Source: Proteiniclasticum ruminis DSM 24773 (GTDB taxonomy: Bacteria; Bacillota; Clostridia; Clostridiales; Clostridiaceae). Taken from it: a DNA stretch of 64,000 nucleotides. The stretch is from assembly GCF_000701905.1 (NCBI RefSeq), contig NZ_JNKC01000006.1, positions 124,001 through 188,000 of the forward strand, read 5' to 3'. A model generated the notes under the pieces. That model saw nothing but the letters and a program-made list of their open reading frames with translations. It had not been told where the DNA came from and ran no database searches. Positions 16,681 to 26,165 of the stretch are shown in pieces. A program made the translations under genes and the position numbers. Within the stretch, counting starts at the first letter, position 1. Every line of letters begins with the position of its first letter.

Positions 16681-18414
16681 ATGAATTTGCATGCATTATA
16701 TCACCAGACCACTGTGCCCTATGCCTATCCTCTGGATGAGGAGCATCTTTATGTGAGGCTGCGGGCAGCCAAAGGAGATCTTTCGGAAGTGAAGGTCTAC
16801 TACAGGGACCGCTATCAGTGGCCTGCTCTCTATAAGATCAAGACGCTGAAAAAGTCCTACGCGGACAAGCTGTTTTCTTACTATGACACTGCGCTGGCCC
16901 TCCATAGGAACCGGTATGCCTACTACTTTGTGCTGCGCACCAAAGAAGGGAGAAGGTATGTCATGGATGAGCGTGGGGTGTGGGAGAAAAAGCCCAGGGT
17001 CCTAAGACCCTATCAGTTTCCTTATATTGCTTCAGAGGATGTCTATAAAGGAGCAGACTGGCTGAAAGAGGCCATCTGTTACCAGATTTTCCCAGACCGG
17101 TTCCACCGGGGAGAAGAAAGCGATCAGGTCATTGAGGAGACTTCCTTAGCATCCTGGGGAGCGAGACCCACCACAAAAAACCATTTTGGCGGAAACATCA
17201 AAGGCATCACGGAGAAAATTCCCTATCTCAAGGAGTTGGGTGTAACGCTTCTCTATTTTACTCCGCTGTTCACCTCTTCCTCCAATCATAAGTACAATAC
17301 CAAAGACTATCTGGAGATCGATCCGAGATTCGGTTCTCTGAAAGAAACCAAAGAGCTGGTGAGGCTTTGCCATGAGGCTGGCATCCGGGTGGTCTTTGAT
17401 GCGGTGTTCAATCATACAGGACATGATTTCTTCGCCTTTCAGGATGTACTGGAAAAAGGCGAGGAGTCAGAGTATGCAGACTGGTTTCATATTGATTCTT
17501 ATCCTGTGTCTCTGGCCAAAGCCAATTATTACACCTTTGCAAACCGTGTGTCCTATATGCCCAAGGTGAATCTCAAAAACCAGGGCATCCGGGATTATTT
17601 CCTTAAGGTTGCCAAGTACTGGATCCGGGAGGTGGGCATTGACGGCTATCGCCTGGATGTCTGTGATGAACTGTCCCATGATTTTCTGAAAGATCTTCGG
17701 AAGGCCGTGAAAGAGGAGAAGGAAGATGCAGTGCTCATTGGGGAGATCATGCATGAAGCGGAGACTTTTCTGGATGGCACAGAGCTTGATTCCATCATGA
17801 ATTATCCCTTCCGGCATGCCATGGTGGATACCTTTGCCAGGGAAGAGCTTTCCCTTTCTGAGTTTTTCCAGGTGCTTTTGAAAAATCAGGTGCTTTATCG
17901 GGAGGACATCACCGCCCAGATGCTGAATCTTCTGGGCAGCCATGACGTGCCAAGGTTTTTGACGGAGTCTGGTGGAAACAAGAAGAAACTTATGCTGGCC
18001 ACGGCCTTTCAGTTCCTCTACAAGGGAGTGCCCTATGTCTATTATGGGGATGAGATCGGTCTTACCGGAGGGAAAGATCCTCTTTGCAGAAAGACCATGA
18101 TTTTTGAGGAGGACCGTCAGGATGAGAAGCTTCTTTCGTTCTTCAAGACCATGATCCGTTTGAGAAAAGACCATCCAGTACTTACCCATGGTCACTTCAC
18201 CTTAAAGAGTGTGGAAGAGAAGACCTTCCACTTCACAAGAGAAGATGACAAGGACCGGGTGGAGGTCTTCTTTAATCTTGCACCGGATGAAAGACGGGTG
18301 CCTCTGGATAAGAACCTGCATGGCATCAATCTTTATACTGGTGAGGAAGTGGATGCGGATGGCAGCTGTGTTCTTTCAGGACAGTCGTTCCTGGCTGTGC
18401 TGGTAAAAAAATGA
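16681..18414 (+). CDS. nplT: Neopullulanase/cyclomaltodextrinase-type GH13 amylase
   Basis: 577 aa. The N-terminal about 110 residues form the extra beta domain seen in the GH13_20 group; the barrel begins near QIFPDRFHRGE. Catalytic residues: Asp in GYRLDVCDEL, Glu in LIGEIMHEAE, Asp in LLGSHDVPR; conserved DAVFNHTGHD precedes them. There is no signal peptide, so it is cytoplasmic and expected to cut imported maltodextrins or cyclodextrins. ATG 16681 follows AAGGAGA. It overlaps or abuts the lipoprotein amylase gene, suggesting a two-gene operon. Confidence 0.9.
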   Translation: MNLHALYHQTTVPYAYPLDEEHLYVRLRAAKGDLSEVKVYYRDRYQWPALYKIKTLKKSYADKLFSYYDTALALHRNRYAYYFVLRTKEGRRYVMDERGVWEKKPRVLRPYQFPYIASEDVYKGADWLKEAICYQIFPDRFHRGEESDQVIEETSLASWGARPTTKNHFGGNIKGITEKIPYLKELGVTLLYFTPLFTSSSNHKYNTKDYLEIDPRFGSLKETKELVRLCHEAGIRVVFDAVFNHTGHDFFAFQDVLEKGEESEYADWFHIDSYPVSLAKANYYTFANRVSYMPKVNLKNQGIRDYFLKVAKYWIREVGIDGYRLDVCDELSHDFLKDLRKAVKEEKEDAVLIGEIMHEAETFLDGTELDSIMNYPFRHAMVDTFAREELSLSEFFQVLLKNQVLYREDITAQMLNLLGSHDVPRFLTESGGNKKKLMLATAFQFLYKGVPYVYYGDEIGLTGGKDPLCRKTMIFEEDRQDEKLLSFFKTMIRLRKDHPVLTHGHFTLKSVEEKTFHFTREDDKDRVEVFFNLAPDERRVPLDKNLHGINLYTGEEVDADGSCVLSGQSFLAVLVKK

Positions 18415-18431
18415 AAAGGAGAAGAATCACG

Positions 18432-20213
18432 ATGAATAAACGAAAACTCCTAAGTGTGCTCCTGGTCTCTGTTCTATCTATAGGGCTTTTCGCCTGCAAG
18501 AAAGACGAGACCATCTATAGAACCTCCAGCGAAGGAGCCTTCGCCTACGAAAATGCCACGGTGTATTTCGCCATGACGGACCGGTTCCTGGATGGGGATG
18601 AGAAGAACAATGATTCTTACGGCAGAAAGAATCCCGATGAACTGGGAAAGAGCATCGGCACCTTCAACGGCGGGGACATCAAAGGACTCACAAAGAAGCT
18701 GGAGGAAGGGTACTTTGAGGATCTGGGGGTCAATGCCATCTGGATCACCGCCCCTTATGAGCAGATTCACGGCTATATCGGTGGAGGAGAGCGGGGAGAT
18801 TTTGCCCACTACGGTTTCCATGGTTATTATGCCCTGGACTGGACCATGATGGACCGAAATGTCGGTACCGTAGAAGAGTTCCGCACCTTTGTGGATACGG
18901 CGCATAGCCAGGGGATCCGCATCCTCATGGATGTGGTGATGAATCATGTGGGGTATCCCAATCTTACGGATATGCTGACCTATGACTATGGCAACGTGAA
19001 CCTTCCGGAAGGGTATGAAGTGAAGGAAGGCATGGACTTTTTTGACTACAGCAAATACGTCGACTACGAGAGCGAAGCTTCTTTTGAGAACTACTGGGGA
19101 GACTGGGTCCGAGCTGGGCTCCCAGGGTATGAGGAGCCAGGAGAATCTGAAATCACCCTGTCTTTGGCGGGTCTTCCTGATGTGAGGACGGAAGTGGAGG
19201 AGGATCTGGGTCTTCCACCGATTTTAGAGAGAAAATGGGCCATGGAAACGGATAAAGAATATGAGGCTTATATTCTGCCAGCTTCCAAAGAGCTGAGAAA
19301 AGACCTTGGCCTTCCACCTTATGCCTACATCACCAAATGGCTTGCAGCCTTTGTGGAGGAGTTTGGGGTAGATGGTTTCCGCGTGGACACCGCAAAGCAT
19401 GTGGAGATTGAGCGCTGGGAAAATCTGGGAAATGAAGCCCAGAAAGCGCTGGAGTCCTGGCGGGAGAAGAATCCGGAGAAACCTGGAGCAGACTTCACGG
19501 AGGATTTCTTTATGGTGGCGGAGGTCTGGGGCCATGGGGTTCTGAAGGACTACTACTTTGACCATGGATTTGATGCGGTGATCAATTTCACCTTCCAGGG
19601 TCTTAAAAAAGATGGCCCAGCATTTAGAGCATCCTCCATGTCTGGGGTGTATGAGAATTACGCCAAGACCCTCCATGGAGAAGATCCTTTTAACGTTCTC
19701 AGCTACCTTTCCCAGCATGACACCACTTTGTACCCCAGAGAAAAGCTCATAGAAGGGGCCACAAAGCTGCTTCTCTTGCCTGGTGCTGTGAAGATTTTCT
19801 ACGGAGATGAGACTGCAAGGCCCATGGGGGATGGCGGTTCTGACAAAACCCAAGGGACCAGGTCTCCCATGAATTGGGACAGCGTGGACGAAGAGGTCCT
19901 TGCGCATTTTAAGAAGCTAGGAAGCTTCCGGAACCGGAACATTTCTGTGGGGGCAGGCACTCACGAGATGCTCTCAGAAGAGCCGTTCGTTTTCACCAGA
20001 ACCTATGATAAAGAAGGGATCTTTAATCGCGTCCTTGTGTATCAGGGGCCAGGGGGCCAAGTGGAGCTGGATCTGAAAGCTGCTTTTGAGGACGGGACGA
20101 CCTTGAGAGATGCTTATACCGGAACCCTTTATGAGGTGAAGGAAGGAAAAGTAACGCTACAGGTGCATGAAATCGGGCTTTCCTTACTGGAAGCCGTGGA
20201 AAAAGTGGAGTAA
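18432..20213 (+). CDS. Lipoprotein alpha-amylase of the MalS-like GH13 group
   Basis: 593 aa. Signal peptide MNKRKLLSVLLVSVLSIGLF with lipobox LFAC, then the GH13 barrel. TAPYEQIHGYIGGGERGDF followed by YGFHGYYALDWT resembles the MalS (GH13_19) pattern. Catalytic residues: Asp in GFRVDTAKH, Glu in MVAEVWGHG, Asp in LSQHDTT. It is expected to be tethered outside the membrane, cutting starch to maltodextrins for the importer. I prefer ATG 18432, with AAAAGGAGAAG upstream, over the ATG at 18411 overlapping the previous stop, because it starts exactly at the signal peptide. Confidence 0.9.
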   Translation: MNKRKLLSVLLVSVLSIGLFACKKDETIYRTSSEGAFAYENATVYFAMTDRFLDGDEKNNDSYGRKNPDELGKSIGTFNGGDIKGLTKKLEEGYFEDLGVNAIWITAPYEQIHGYIGGGERGDFAHYGFHGYYALDWTMMDRNVGTVEEFRTFVDTAHSQGIRILMDVVMNHVGYPNLTDMLTYDYGNVNLPEGYEVKEGMDFFDYSKYVDYESEASFENYWGDWVRAGLPGYEEPGESEITLSLAGLPDVRTEVEEDLGLPPILERKWAMETDKEYEAYILPASKELRKDLGLPPYAYITKWLAAFVEEFGVDGFRVDTAKHVEIERWENLGNEAQKALESWREKNPEKPGADFTEDFFMVAEVWGHGVLKDYYFDHGFDAVINFTFQGLKKDGPAFRASSMSGVYENYAKTLHGEDPFNVLSYLSQHDTTLYPREKLIEGATKLLLLPGAVKIFYGDETARPMGDGGSDKTQGTRSPMNWDSVDEEVLAHFKKLGSFRNRNISVGAGTHEMLSEEPFVFTRTYDKEGIFNRVLVYQGPGGQVELDLKAAFEDGTTLRDAYTGTLYEVKEGKVTLQVHEIGLSLLEAVEKVE

Positions 20214-20227
20214 AAACAGATCATGGA

Positions 20228-20270
20228 GAAGACCTGTGAATCTTTTGTGAAAGGATTCCAGGTCTTCTTT
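20228..20270 (+). terminator. Terminator after the two amylase genes
   Basis: GAAGACCT (20228-20235) pairs with AGGTCTTC (20260-20267), reinforced by GAATC/GATTC, followed by TTT. Confidence 0.7.
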
Positions 20271-20344
20271 CCTGCTCTTTATAGCGCTGAACAGGAAGAC
20301 TATAATGAAAGAAAAGGGATGCTTCTTTAAAGGAGGAGAACAGA

Positions 20345-20683
20345 ATGAAACTGACCTTCTACACCAGTACAAAAACTGGTATTTATGCCATCACCTTTAT
20401 GATCATGGCGGTGATTCTCGTGGTGGTTGTGGCGTATCTTGGACAGGACATGGAGGTGGAACCGGAGGGAAGCTTCTTTGATCATATGAACCTTGCTGTG
20501 ATGACGCTTCTGGCCTTTCTTTTTTCCATCATCTCTTTGGTGACAGGACTCCTTGCTGTAATCCGGGACAAGGAAAGGTCCATCCTCTCTATGGGTGCAG
20601 TGCTGTTATCCTTCGTGGCTGTGTATTTTGGCACCATGGAGTTTATCGGGGAGATGAACCTCTTCAATCTCCAGACCAAATGA
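20345..20683 (+). CDS. Small hypothetical membrane protein
   Basis: 112 aa with three hydrophobic segments (about residues 12-32, 50-70, 80-97) and a short acidic stretch between the first two (GQDMEVEPEGS). A strong AAAGGAGGAGAA precedes ATG 20345. The family is not recognised. It stands alone between the amylase terminator and a small lipoprotein gene. Confidence 0.65.
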   Translation: MKLTFYTSTKTGIYAITFMIMAVILVVVVAYLGQDMEVEPEGSFFDHMNLAVMTLLAFLFSIISLVTGLLAVIRDKERSILSMGAVLLSFVAVYFGTMEFIGEMNLFNLQTK

Positions 20684-20786
20684 TTGGAGAAGGGGGCTTT
20701 GTAACCGAAAGGTCATCGCTTTGCCTTGAGTATTCTGTACAATGATGGAAATAAGGGACACTGAAAGATATTTGAGGGGGAATACC

Positions 20787-21164
20787 ATGAAAAAGTTCAC
20801 GATACTCTTGATATCGATACTGCTCGGAATCTTCATCATAGGTTGTGACCAGAAAAAAGAGGTTCCTGAAAATGAGGATCCCAATGATTCTTCAGTGCAA
20901 TGGGACAGGCGCCCTGCCATATTAGTGGACAGAGAGCTGTATCTTTCTACCGGAGAGATTTTATCTATTGAAGTGGATGAAAGCAGCATAAGAACTGTTT
21001 CTTCTGTGACTTCATCCCATCTGATGCCCACAAAAGAGGGAGAGATTAACTTTCCTTTTCCTGAAGCGAAATACGCTAAGATGACAGTAGAGACGGACTA
21101 TGTGGTGGTTATGGTAGAAGAGAAGTGGGAAAAGTTCTTAAGAGAAAAGGACCTGAAGCCATAA
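20787..21164 (+). CDS. Small hypothetical lipoprotein
   Basis: 125 aa from ATG 20787, chosen because it begins the signal peptide (MKKFTILLISILLGIFIIG) and has GAGGGGG just upstream; an in-frame ATG at 20742 is unlikely. Lipobox IIGC with Cys near residue 20. The mature part is short and mostly beta-like, with no recognised domain. It is followed by a strong terminator shared with the convergent ABC-F gene. Confidence 0.65.
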   Translation: MKKFTILLISILLGIFIIGCDQKKEVPENEDPNDSSVQWDRRPAILVDRELYLSTGEILSIEVDESSIRTVSSVTSSHLMPTKEGEINFPFPEAKYAKMTVETDYVVVMVEEKWEKFLREKDLKP

Positions 21165-21245
21165 TAAACCATTGTGGAATAATAGGATAGGGATTAATCT
21201 TTTTGTAGCCTCGGATGTAAAAGATATTTCAAAGCAAACGAGAGA

Positions 21246-21293
21246 GAAACCCATGACTTTCCTTTAAGAGAAAGATCATGGGTTTCTATTTTT
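21246..21293. terminator. Bidirectional terminator
   Basis: GAAACCCATGA (21246-21256) pairs with TCATGGGTTTC (21276-21286), with inner CTTTC/GAAAG, then a T-rich run on the plus strand. It separates two convergent genes. Confidence 0.8.
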
Positions 21294-21316
21294 CATCACA
21301 TCATTTCAGCAGTTCT

Positions 21317-22960
21317 TTATTTCATATTGAGCTGCCTGATCTTTTCTGCCAGAGCAAAGAACTCCTTTTCCAAGTATGGACGCTCTTCTTTCTTCGCCTG
21401 GAGGAGCTTATGGGAGAGCTCTGCCTGCCTCATTTTAAGCAGAAGGATCGTTTCTTCTGTTTTTGGCTTATCATCTCTTTCCAGATATTCTGTGAGGGTC
21501 CCTGGAAACCGTGTGAGCTGTTTGTCTTTCAGATGCCAGATTTCTTTAGCCACCTGCTTCATAAAGTAGCGGTCATGTGTAATGAGAAGCATGGCGCCTT
21601 CATAGTCTTTTAAGGCTTCCTCAAAGACTTCTTTGGTTTCCAGATCTAGAAAATTGGTTGGCTCATCCAGAATGAGAAGGTTGCATTTCGTGAGAAGGAG
21701 CCGAAGAAGAGATACCCGGAGCTTCTCTCCATAGCTTAAGTGCTTCATGGGAAGAAATACAGAGTCTCCTTTGATCTTCAGGCCGCCCAGAAAGTTACGG
21801 ATGTCGCTTTCTATAGGATGTAGTGGGAGTAGAAGCTCCAGTGGTGTCTCCTCCTCATTGAAGCCAGTGAGCTCCTGAGAAAGATACCCGAGCTGCACCG
21901 ATGGGGAGACTGTGACGGTTCCCTCGTGGGAGAGTTCACCAAGAAGAATTTTCATCAAGGTGGTTTTACCCGCCCCATTTTCTCCGAGAAGTCCGATCTT
22001 ATCCCCCCGTCTGATTTCTAAAGCGATGTCCTGAAAAAGTACCCGGTCAAAGGCTTTTCCAAGACCTTCCCCACGAAGGAGCACCGGAGGTGTTTTCTCC
22101 TCGGAAGTGAGAAATGACAGCTTCACTTCTTTTTCTGAGGTGGGTTTCTCTTTCACCTCCAAGAGTTCGATGCGCTTTCGCATGGACTTTGCTTTCTTCT
22201 GGAGCTGCTTGTTTCTTCCTCGAAGATAATCGTTCTGAGACAGAGTCTCCATTTTGTTCGCCTTTTGGGAAATTCCTTGGGCTGCAGCTTCCAGAGCTTT
22301 TTTCTTTCTGGTGTATTCCACATATTCCATGTTCTCCCGGGCCATGTCTTCGTCCCGCTTTTTTTTGAAAGCGGTATAATTTCCGGTATATTTTTTGAGC
22401 TTTCCTTTTTCCAGATGATAGATCTTAGAGACGCTATGATCGAGAAATTCCCGGTCATGGGAGATGAGAAGCACCGCACCATCGTACTCTTTCAGGAATT
22501 CCTCCAGGGCCTTGATACTTTCCACATCCAGAAAGTTTGTGGGTTCATCCAGAAGCAGCAGAGGTGGAAGCTCTTTGATGGCATTGAGGAAGGCGAGTTT
22601 TGTCTTTTCGCCACCACTCATGTGCTGAAATGGGGTGTGCAGCAGCTCTTTCATTCTAAAGGCGTCCATGAGTTTCAGGACTCTCTTGTCGTAACTTTGG
22701 GAGTCTTCCAGCAGTTTTTTCAGCGTGGATTCCTCTAAAGCCGACTGCTGACTTAGATGGCCATATGGGACAAGAATCTTCCCGTAGCCTTTTTCTGGAG
22801 AAAGTTCCCCCAGAAGGATCTTGAAGATCGTTGTTTTTCCGGACCCGTTTCTTCCAAGAATGCCAATGCGGTCTTTGTCGTTGATCTCCAAGGAGATGTC
22901 ATGAAAAAGGTCCTTGGCTGGAAAGCTCAGGGTCACAGTTTTTAATTGCGCTTTGAGCAA
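21317..22960 (-). CDS. ABC-F family ATPase
   Basis: 547 aa from the TTG start. Two ATP-binding domains lie in tandem without membrane segments: Walker A GILGRNGSGKTT and GLLGENGAGKTT, signatures MSGGEKTKL and LSYGEKLRV, and Walker B regions each ending LLLDEPTNFLD or LILDEPTNFLD. A Lys/Arg-rich helical linker separates them (about residues 195-275). ABC-F proteins act on the ribosome, as translation factors or antibiotic-protection proteins; the subgroup cannot be decided here. The TTG at 22960 has GAGGTG six bases upstream, while the ATG at 22993 lies before that site and adds 11 atypical residues. The second signature has Tyr in place of Gly. Confidence 0.85.
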   Translation of the reverse strand: MLKAQLKTVTLSFPAKDLFHDISLEINDKDRIGILGRNGSGKTTIFKILLGELSPEKGYGKILVPYGHLSQQSALEESTLKKLLEDSQSYDKRVLKLMDAFRMKELLHTPFQHMSGGEKTKLAFLNAIKELPPLLLLDEPTNFLDVESIKALEEFLKEYDGAVLLISHDREFLDHSVSKIYHLEKGKLKKYTGNYTAFKKKRDEDMARENMEYVEYTRKKKALEAAAQGISQKANKMETLSQNDYLRGRNKQLQKKAKSMRKRIELLEVKEKPTSEKEVKLSFLTSEEKTPPVLLRGEGLGKAFDRVLFQDIALEIRRGDKIGLLGENGAGKTTLMKILLGELSHEGTVTVSPSVQLGYLSQELTGFNEEETPLELLLPLHPIESDIRNFLGGLKIKGDSVFLPMKHLSYGEKLRVSLLRLLLTKCNLLILDEPTNFLDLETKEVFEEALKDYEGAMLLITHDRYFMKQVAKEIWHLKDKQLTRFPGTLTEYLERDDKPKTEETILLLKMRQAELSHKLLQAKKEERPYLEKEFFALAEKIRQLNMK

Positions 22961-23110
22961 AAAAATCACCTCGTCTATTTTCTGCCTGCCCAAAGCATGG
23001 GGAGGCAGAATTATTTGGTTTTATCTGTGATCGCTGTTGTCATCCACATTTTTTCGTACCTCCGTGTTTTTTTTCAGTATACGGCAAAGACTCTGTAATC
23101 TCAAGAAAAT

Positions 23111-23158
23111 AAAGAAAAATCCTGCAGGAAAGAAAAGTAGATCTTTCTGTCCTGCGGG
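23111..23158 (-). terminator. Terminator after the PAP2 gene
   Basis: On the minus strand an 8-bp GC-rich stem plus a 4-bp stem separated by a bulge (bases 23121-23158) is followed by ATTTTTCTTT. Confidence 0.6.
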
Positions 23159-23165
23159 ACTCTAT

Positions 23166-23993
23166 CTATAGATTGAATTTCTTGAAAAAGAGGGGGTAGA
23201 GGAATATAGCAGTAAAGGTCACCAGGAAGTAGCGGAGAAGATCATAAAGACCTTCCTCTGGGAATACTGCCCCCAGGCCTTCTTTAATGAGGAGAATGAG
23301 TAGAATCCCAATCAGCACTCGAAGAACTTTCTTCAAAGGTGTGCCCTTTACCTTAAACTGCACATAGTTCTTCTCTAGAAGGATGCCCAGGAAAAAACCG
23401 GCATAGGAGCCAAAACTTTTGATAAAGTCCTCGGACCCTGCAAAGAAAAGAGTGGGGATAAAGAGAAGAAAAGTGAGGGTATAGAGCACTTCGGGCTTCA
23501 TCTTCTTCAGAAGCCTTGCACAGAGAAAAGCCGTAAGGAGTCCAAGAAGAATACCCACCACAGCATCTTTTGGGTAATGAACGCCCAGATAGATTCTAGA
23601 GAGGCCAATGAGAAAGATCAATATACCAAGAAGGAGGGTGAGCCATTTCTTTTTAAACTCTATCATAAAGGCTCCGCCTGTAGCAGCGCCATTTTGACTG
23701 TGACCGCTGGGAAAGGACTTTCCCGTGGCGGTTTCAGGCCGAAGGGTTCGGATGCCTTCTTCACCGATGGGCCGCTCAAAGGAGAACATCTCTTTTAGGG
23801 TATTGTTGAGAAGAAGACTTGTGAACACGGTATAGGCGAGGGTTTCTCCGAATTTCTTGTTCATCGTCCAGTAGATGATAGCCAGAAGCGGCACCATGAA
23901 AAGCTCCTCTCCAAAGATGGTGATGCCTTCAAAGAATGCGTCCAGAAAAGGTGTGTGAATACTTTGTACTGCGCGGATGAGATCTAGTTCCAT
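23166..23993 (-). CDS. PAP2-family membrane phosphatase
   Basis: 275 aa with about six to seven TM segments. All three PAP2 motifs are visible: KEMFSFERP (near residue 68), PSGHSQ (near 95) and SRIYLGVHYPKD (near 131). Such enzymes dephosphorylate lipid phosphates or undecaprenyl pyrophosphate at the outer membrane face; the substrate is not determined by sequence. It is divergent from the PfeT-like gene with about 250 bp between them. Confidence 0.88.
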   Translation of the reverse strand: MELDLIRAVQSIHTPFLDAFFEGITIFGEELFMVPLLAIIYWTMNKKFGETLAYTVFTSLLLNNTLKEMFSFERPIGEEGIRTLRPETATGKSFPSGHSQNGAATGGAFMIEFKKKWLTLLLGILIFLIGLSRIYLGVHYPKDAVVGILLGLLTAFLCARLLKKMKPEVLYTLTFLLFIPTLFFAGSEDFIKSFGSYAGFFLGILLEKNYVQFKVKGTPLKKVLRVLIGILLILLIKEGLGAVFPEEGLYDLLRYFLVTFTAIFLYPLFFKKFNL

Positions 23994-24074
23994 GACATTT
24001 CCTCCAGTCTATATGCTTTACTTCTATTGTAGTGCTTCTTCAGAAGTTTTCAACAGTCATGAATTTACTATTGT

Positions 24075-24099
24075 TTCTCAATGAGAATCAATGAGAATG
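24075..24099. promoter_or_regulatory. Fur-like box with tandem AATGAGAAT repeats
   Basis: TTCTCA-A-TGAGAA (24075-24087) is a perfect inverted repeat that overlaps two tandem copies of AATGAGAAT (24080-24088 and 24090-24098). Arrays of this NATGAGAAT type resemble iron-box half-sites bound by Fur. The site is about 50-60 bp upstream of the -35 of the metal ATPase gene. Confidence 0.5.
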
Positions 24100-24134
24100 A
24101 ATGTCGCTCTCAATTAATAAGAATGAATATTAAA

Positions 24135-24177
24135 TTATAATAATTCTATTTACAGATAATTATTTCTAGAGTATGAT
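24135..24177 (+). promoter_or_regulatory. PerR-like box and sigma-A promoter of the metal-efflux ATPase
   Basis: TTATAATAATTCTAT (24135-24149) matches the Per box TTATAATNATTATAA at all but two positions. It abuts TTTACA (24149-24154), which is 17 bp from TATGAT (24172-24177). Confidence 0.6.
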
Positions 24178-24240
24178 GAAGATAAGAAAAAATACCCTGC
24201 CATTTCGGGGAATTCAGGCAGGAAGAAAGGGGAAAGAAAA

Positions 24241-26145
24241 ATGGACGGTGTGGCAACGGAAAATAAAGATTTTATGAGTAAAATAAGACCTCATCTGGAA
24301 CTGATCAATGCAGCAGTCAGTGGTGTGCTGATTCTTCTGGGGTGGTATCTTTTAACTGCCAAAGAAGAATCACGAGCCATTCCTGTGATCTTCATCCTGG
24401 CCTATGCCATTGGAGGATATTATAAAGCAAAAGAGGGGTTCTTTGAGACCTTTAAGCAAAGAAGGCTTAATGTGGAGCTTTTGATGATTTTAGCTGCTGT
24501 AGGATCAGCGGTTATTGGTTACTGGATGGAAGGGGCGATCCTCATCTTCATCTTTGGCCTCAGTGGCGCCTTAGAAACCTATACCATGAACAAAAGCCAT
24601 AAGGAGATTTCAGCTCTGATGAACCTTCAGCCAGAAGAAGCTGTGAGGATTTTAGATGATATGGAGGAGACGGTTTCTGTGAAGATGCTCCGTGTAGGAG
24701 ATCTGCTTCTTGTGAAACCCGGCGAAAGAATTCCAACCGATGGAAAAATCATAGAAGGTGTCAGTGCCATCGATGAAGCTGCCATCACAGGAGAGTCTAT
24801 TCCAGTGACGAGAGGACCTGGGGATGAGGTTTATGCAAGTACTGTCAATCTGCGGGGAAGTCTTAAGATTGAGATGACCAAAGCCAGTGATGAAACTCTG
24901 TTCAGTAAGATCATTGCCTTGGTTCAAAATGCCCAGAGTGAGAAGTCTCCTTCCCAGCAGACCATTGAAAAGTATGAAGGGCCTTATGTGTCTGTGGTGC
25001 TGATTTCGGTGGTTCTCATGATGTTTCTGCCAAGAGTTCTCTTACAGTGGACCTTTGAGGAGTCTTTCTATAGAGCCATGGTGCTGCTTGTTGTAGCCTC
25101 TCCTTGCGCTCTGGTGGCCTCTGTGACGCCTGCGACCCTTGCAGCCATAGCCAATGGGGCCAAAAATGGTATCCTCTTCAAAGGAGGCGTCCATCTGGAG
25201 AATCTATCAAAAATCAAGGCTGTGGCCTTTGACAAAACAGGAACCCTCACCAAAGGAAAGCCGGAAGTGACGGATGTGGTTCTTTGCAGCCATGTGGACC
25301 GGGAAGACTTTCTTGTGAAGATTGGAGAAATCGAAAGATATTCCACCCATCCTCTGGCAGGTGCGGTGGTGAACTATGTAAAGAAAGAGACAGAGAAAAC
25401 CTTTGAAGGGGTCATCTCTGAAATGGAAGACATTGCTGGGTTTGGCGTCAAAGCCAAACTGGATGGCATACTCTACAAGATGGGAAATAAAGCCTTTGTG
25501 GATGGAGAACAGGGAAAAGCCTTTATGCTGGATACCGTGGACAACCTGGCCCATGAAGGAAAGACCGTCATCTATGTGAGAGATGAAAAGGAGTTTTTAG
25601 GGATCATTGCCCTGAAAGATGTGGTGCGGGAAGATGCGATCCTTGCCGTGGAAGCGCTTCATAAACTTGGCATCAAGAGCGTCATGCTCACAGGGGACCA
25701 TGAGAAAACAGCAGAAGCCATTGCCAGAGAGACCGGTATTGATGTCTATGTGGCAGGATGCCTGCCGGAGAAGAAAGCTGATGAAATCAAACATCTGGAA
25801 GAGACCTTGGGGAAAGTGGCCATGGTGGGAGATGGCATCAATGATGCACCAGCTTTAGCTACAGCCACCGTAGGCATCTCCATGGGAGAAGGCAGTGATG
25901 TGGCCATGGAAACGGCGGATGTGGTGCTTATGAAGAACTATCTTCCTAGAATTGCGGATACTGTAAGGCTTTCCAAGAGGATGAACCGCATTGTGAAGCA
26001 GAATATGCTCTTTTCCGTACTGGTGATCCTGACGCTCATTGCCTCTAATTTCCTGCAGCAGGTGAATCTGCCCATCGGGGTGGTGTTCCATGAAGGAAGC
26101 ACCCTCCTTGTGATCCTCAACGGACTGAGGCTTCTGAAAAACTGA
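24241..26145 (+). CDS. pfeT: P1B4-type metal-efflux ATPase, PfeT/ZosA-like
   Basis: 634 aa. The P-type ATPase landmarks are present: phosphorylation motif DKTGTLTKG (near residue 331), TGES actuator motif (near 183), GDGIND (near 530). The metal-site helix carries SPC (SPCALVAS near 285), and the C-terminal helix has HEGSTLLVILNGLRLL, the P1B4 signature. There is no N-terminal heavy-metal-binding domain, also typical of P1B4. The family exports Fe(II), Co(II) or Zn(II). The Fur-like and PerR-like boxes upstream match the regulation known for Bacillus PfeT and Listeria FrvA, so Fe(II) efflux is most likely (inference). A VOC gene follows in the same direction after 20 bp. Confidence 0.88.
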   Translation: MDGVATENKDFMSKIRPHLELINAAVSGVLILLGWYLLTAKEESRAIPVIFILAYAIGGYYKAKEGFFETFKQRRLNVELLMILAAVGSAVIGYWMEGAILIFIFGLSGALETYTMNKSHKEISALMNLQPEEAVRILDDMEETVSVKMLRVGDLLLVKPGERIPTDGKIIEGVSAIDEAAITGESIPVTRGPGDEVYASTVNLRGSLKIEMTKASDETLFSKIIALVQNAQSEKSPSQQTIEKYEGPYVSVVLISVVLMMFLPRVLLQWTFEESFYRAMVLLVVASPCALVASVTPATLAAIANGAKNGILFKGGVHLENLSKIKAVAFDKTGTLTKGKPEVTDVVLCSHVDREDFLVKIGEIERYSTHPLAGAVVNYVKKETEKTFEGVISEMEDIAGFGVKAKLDGILYKMGNKAFVDGEQGKAFMLDTVDNLAHEGKTVIYVRDEKEFLGIIALKDVVREDAILAVEALHKLGIKSVMLTGDHEKTAEAIARETGIDVYVAGCLPEKKADEIKHLEETLGKVAMVGDGINDAPALATATVGISMGEGSDVAMETADVVLMKNYLPRIADTVRLSKRMNRIVKQNMLFSVLVILTLIASNFLQQVNLPIGVVFHEGSTLLVILNGLRLLKN

Positions 26146-26165
26146 TGTTGTAGAAGGAGACTACT

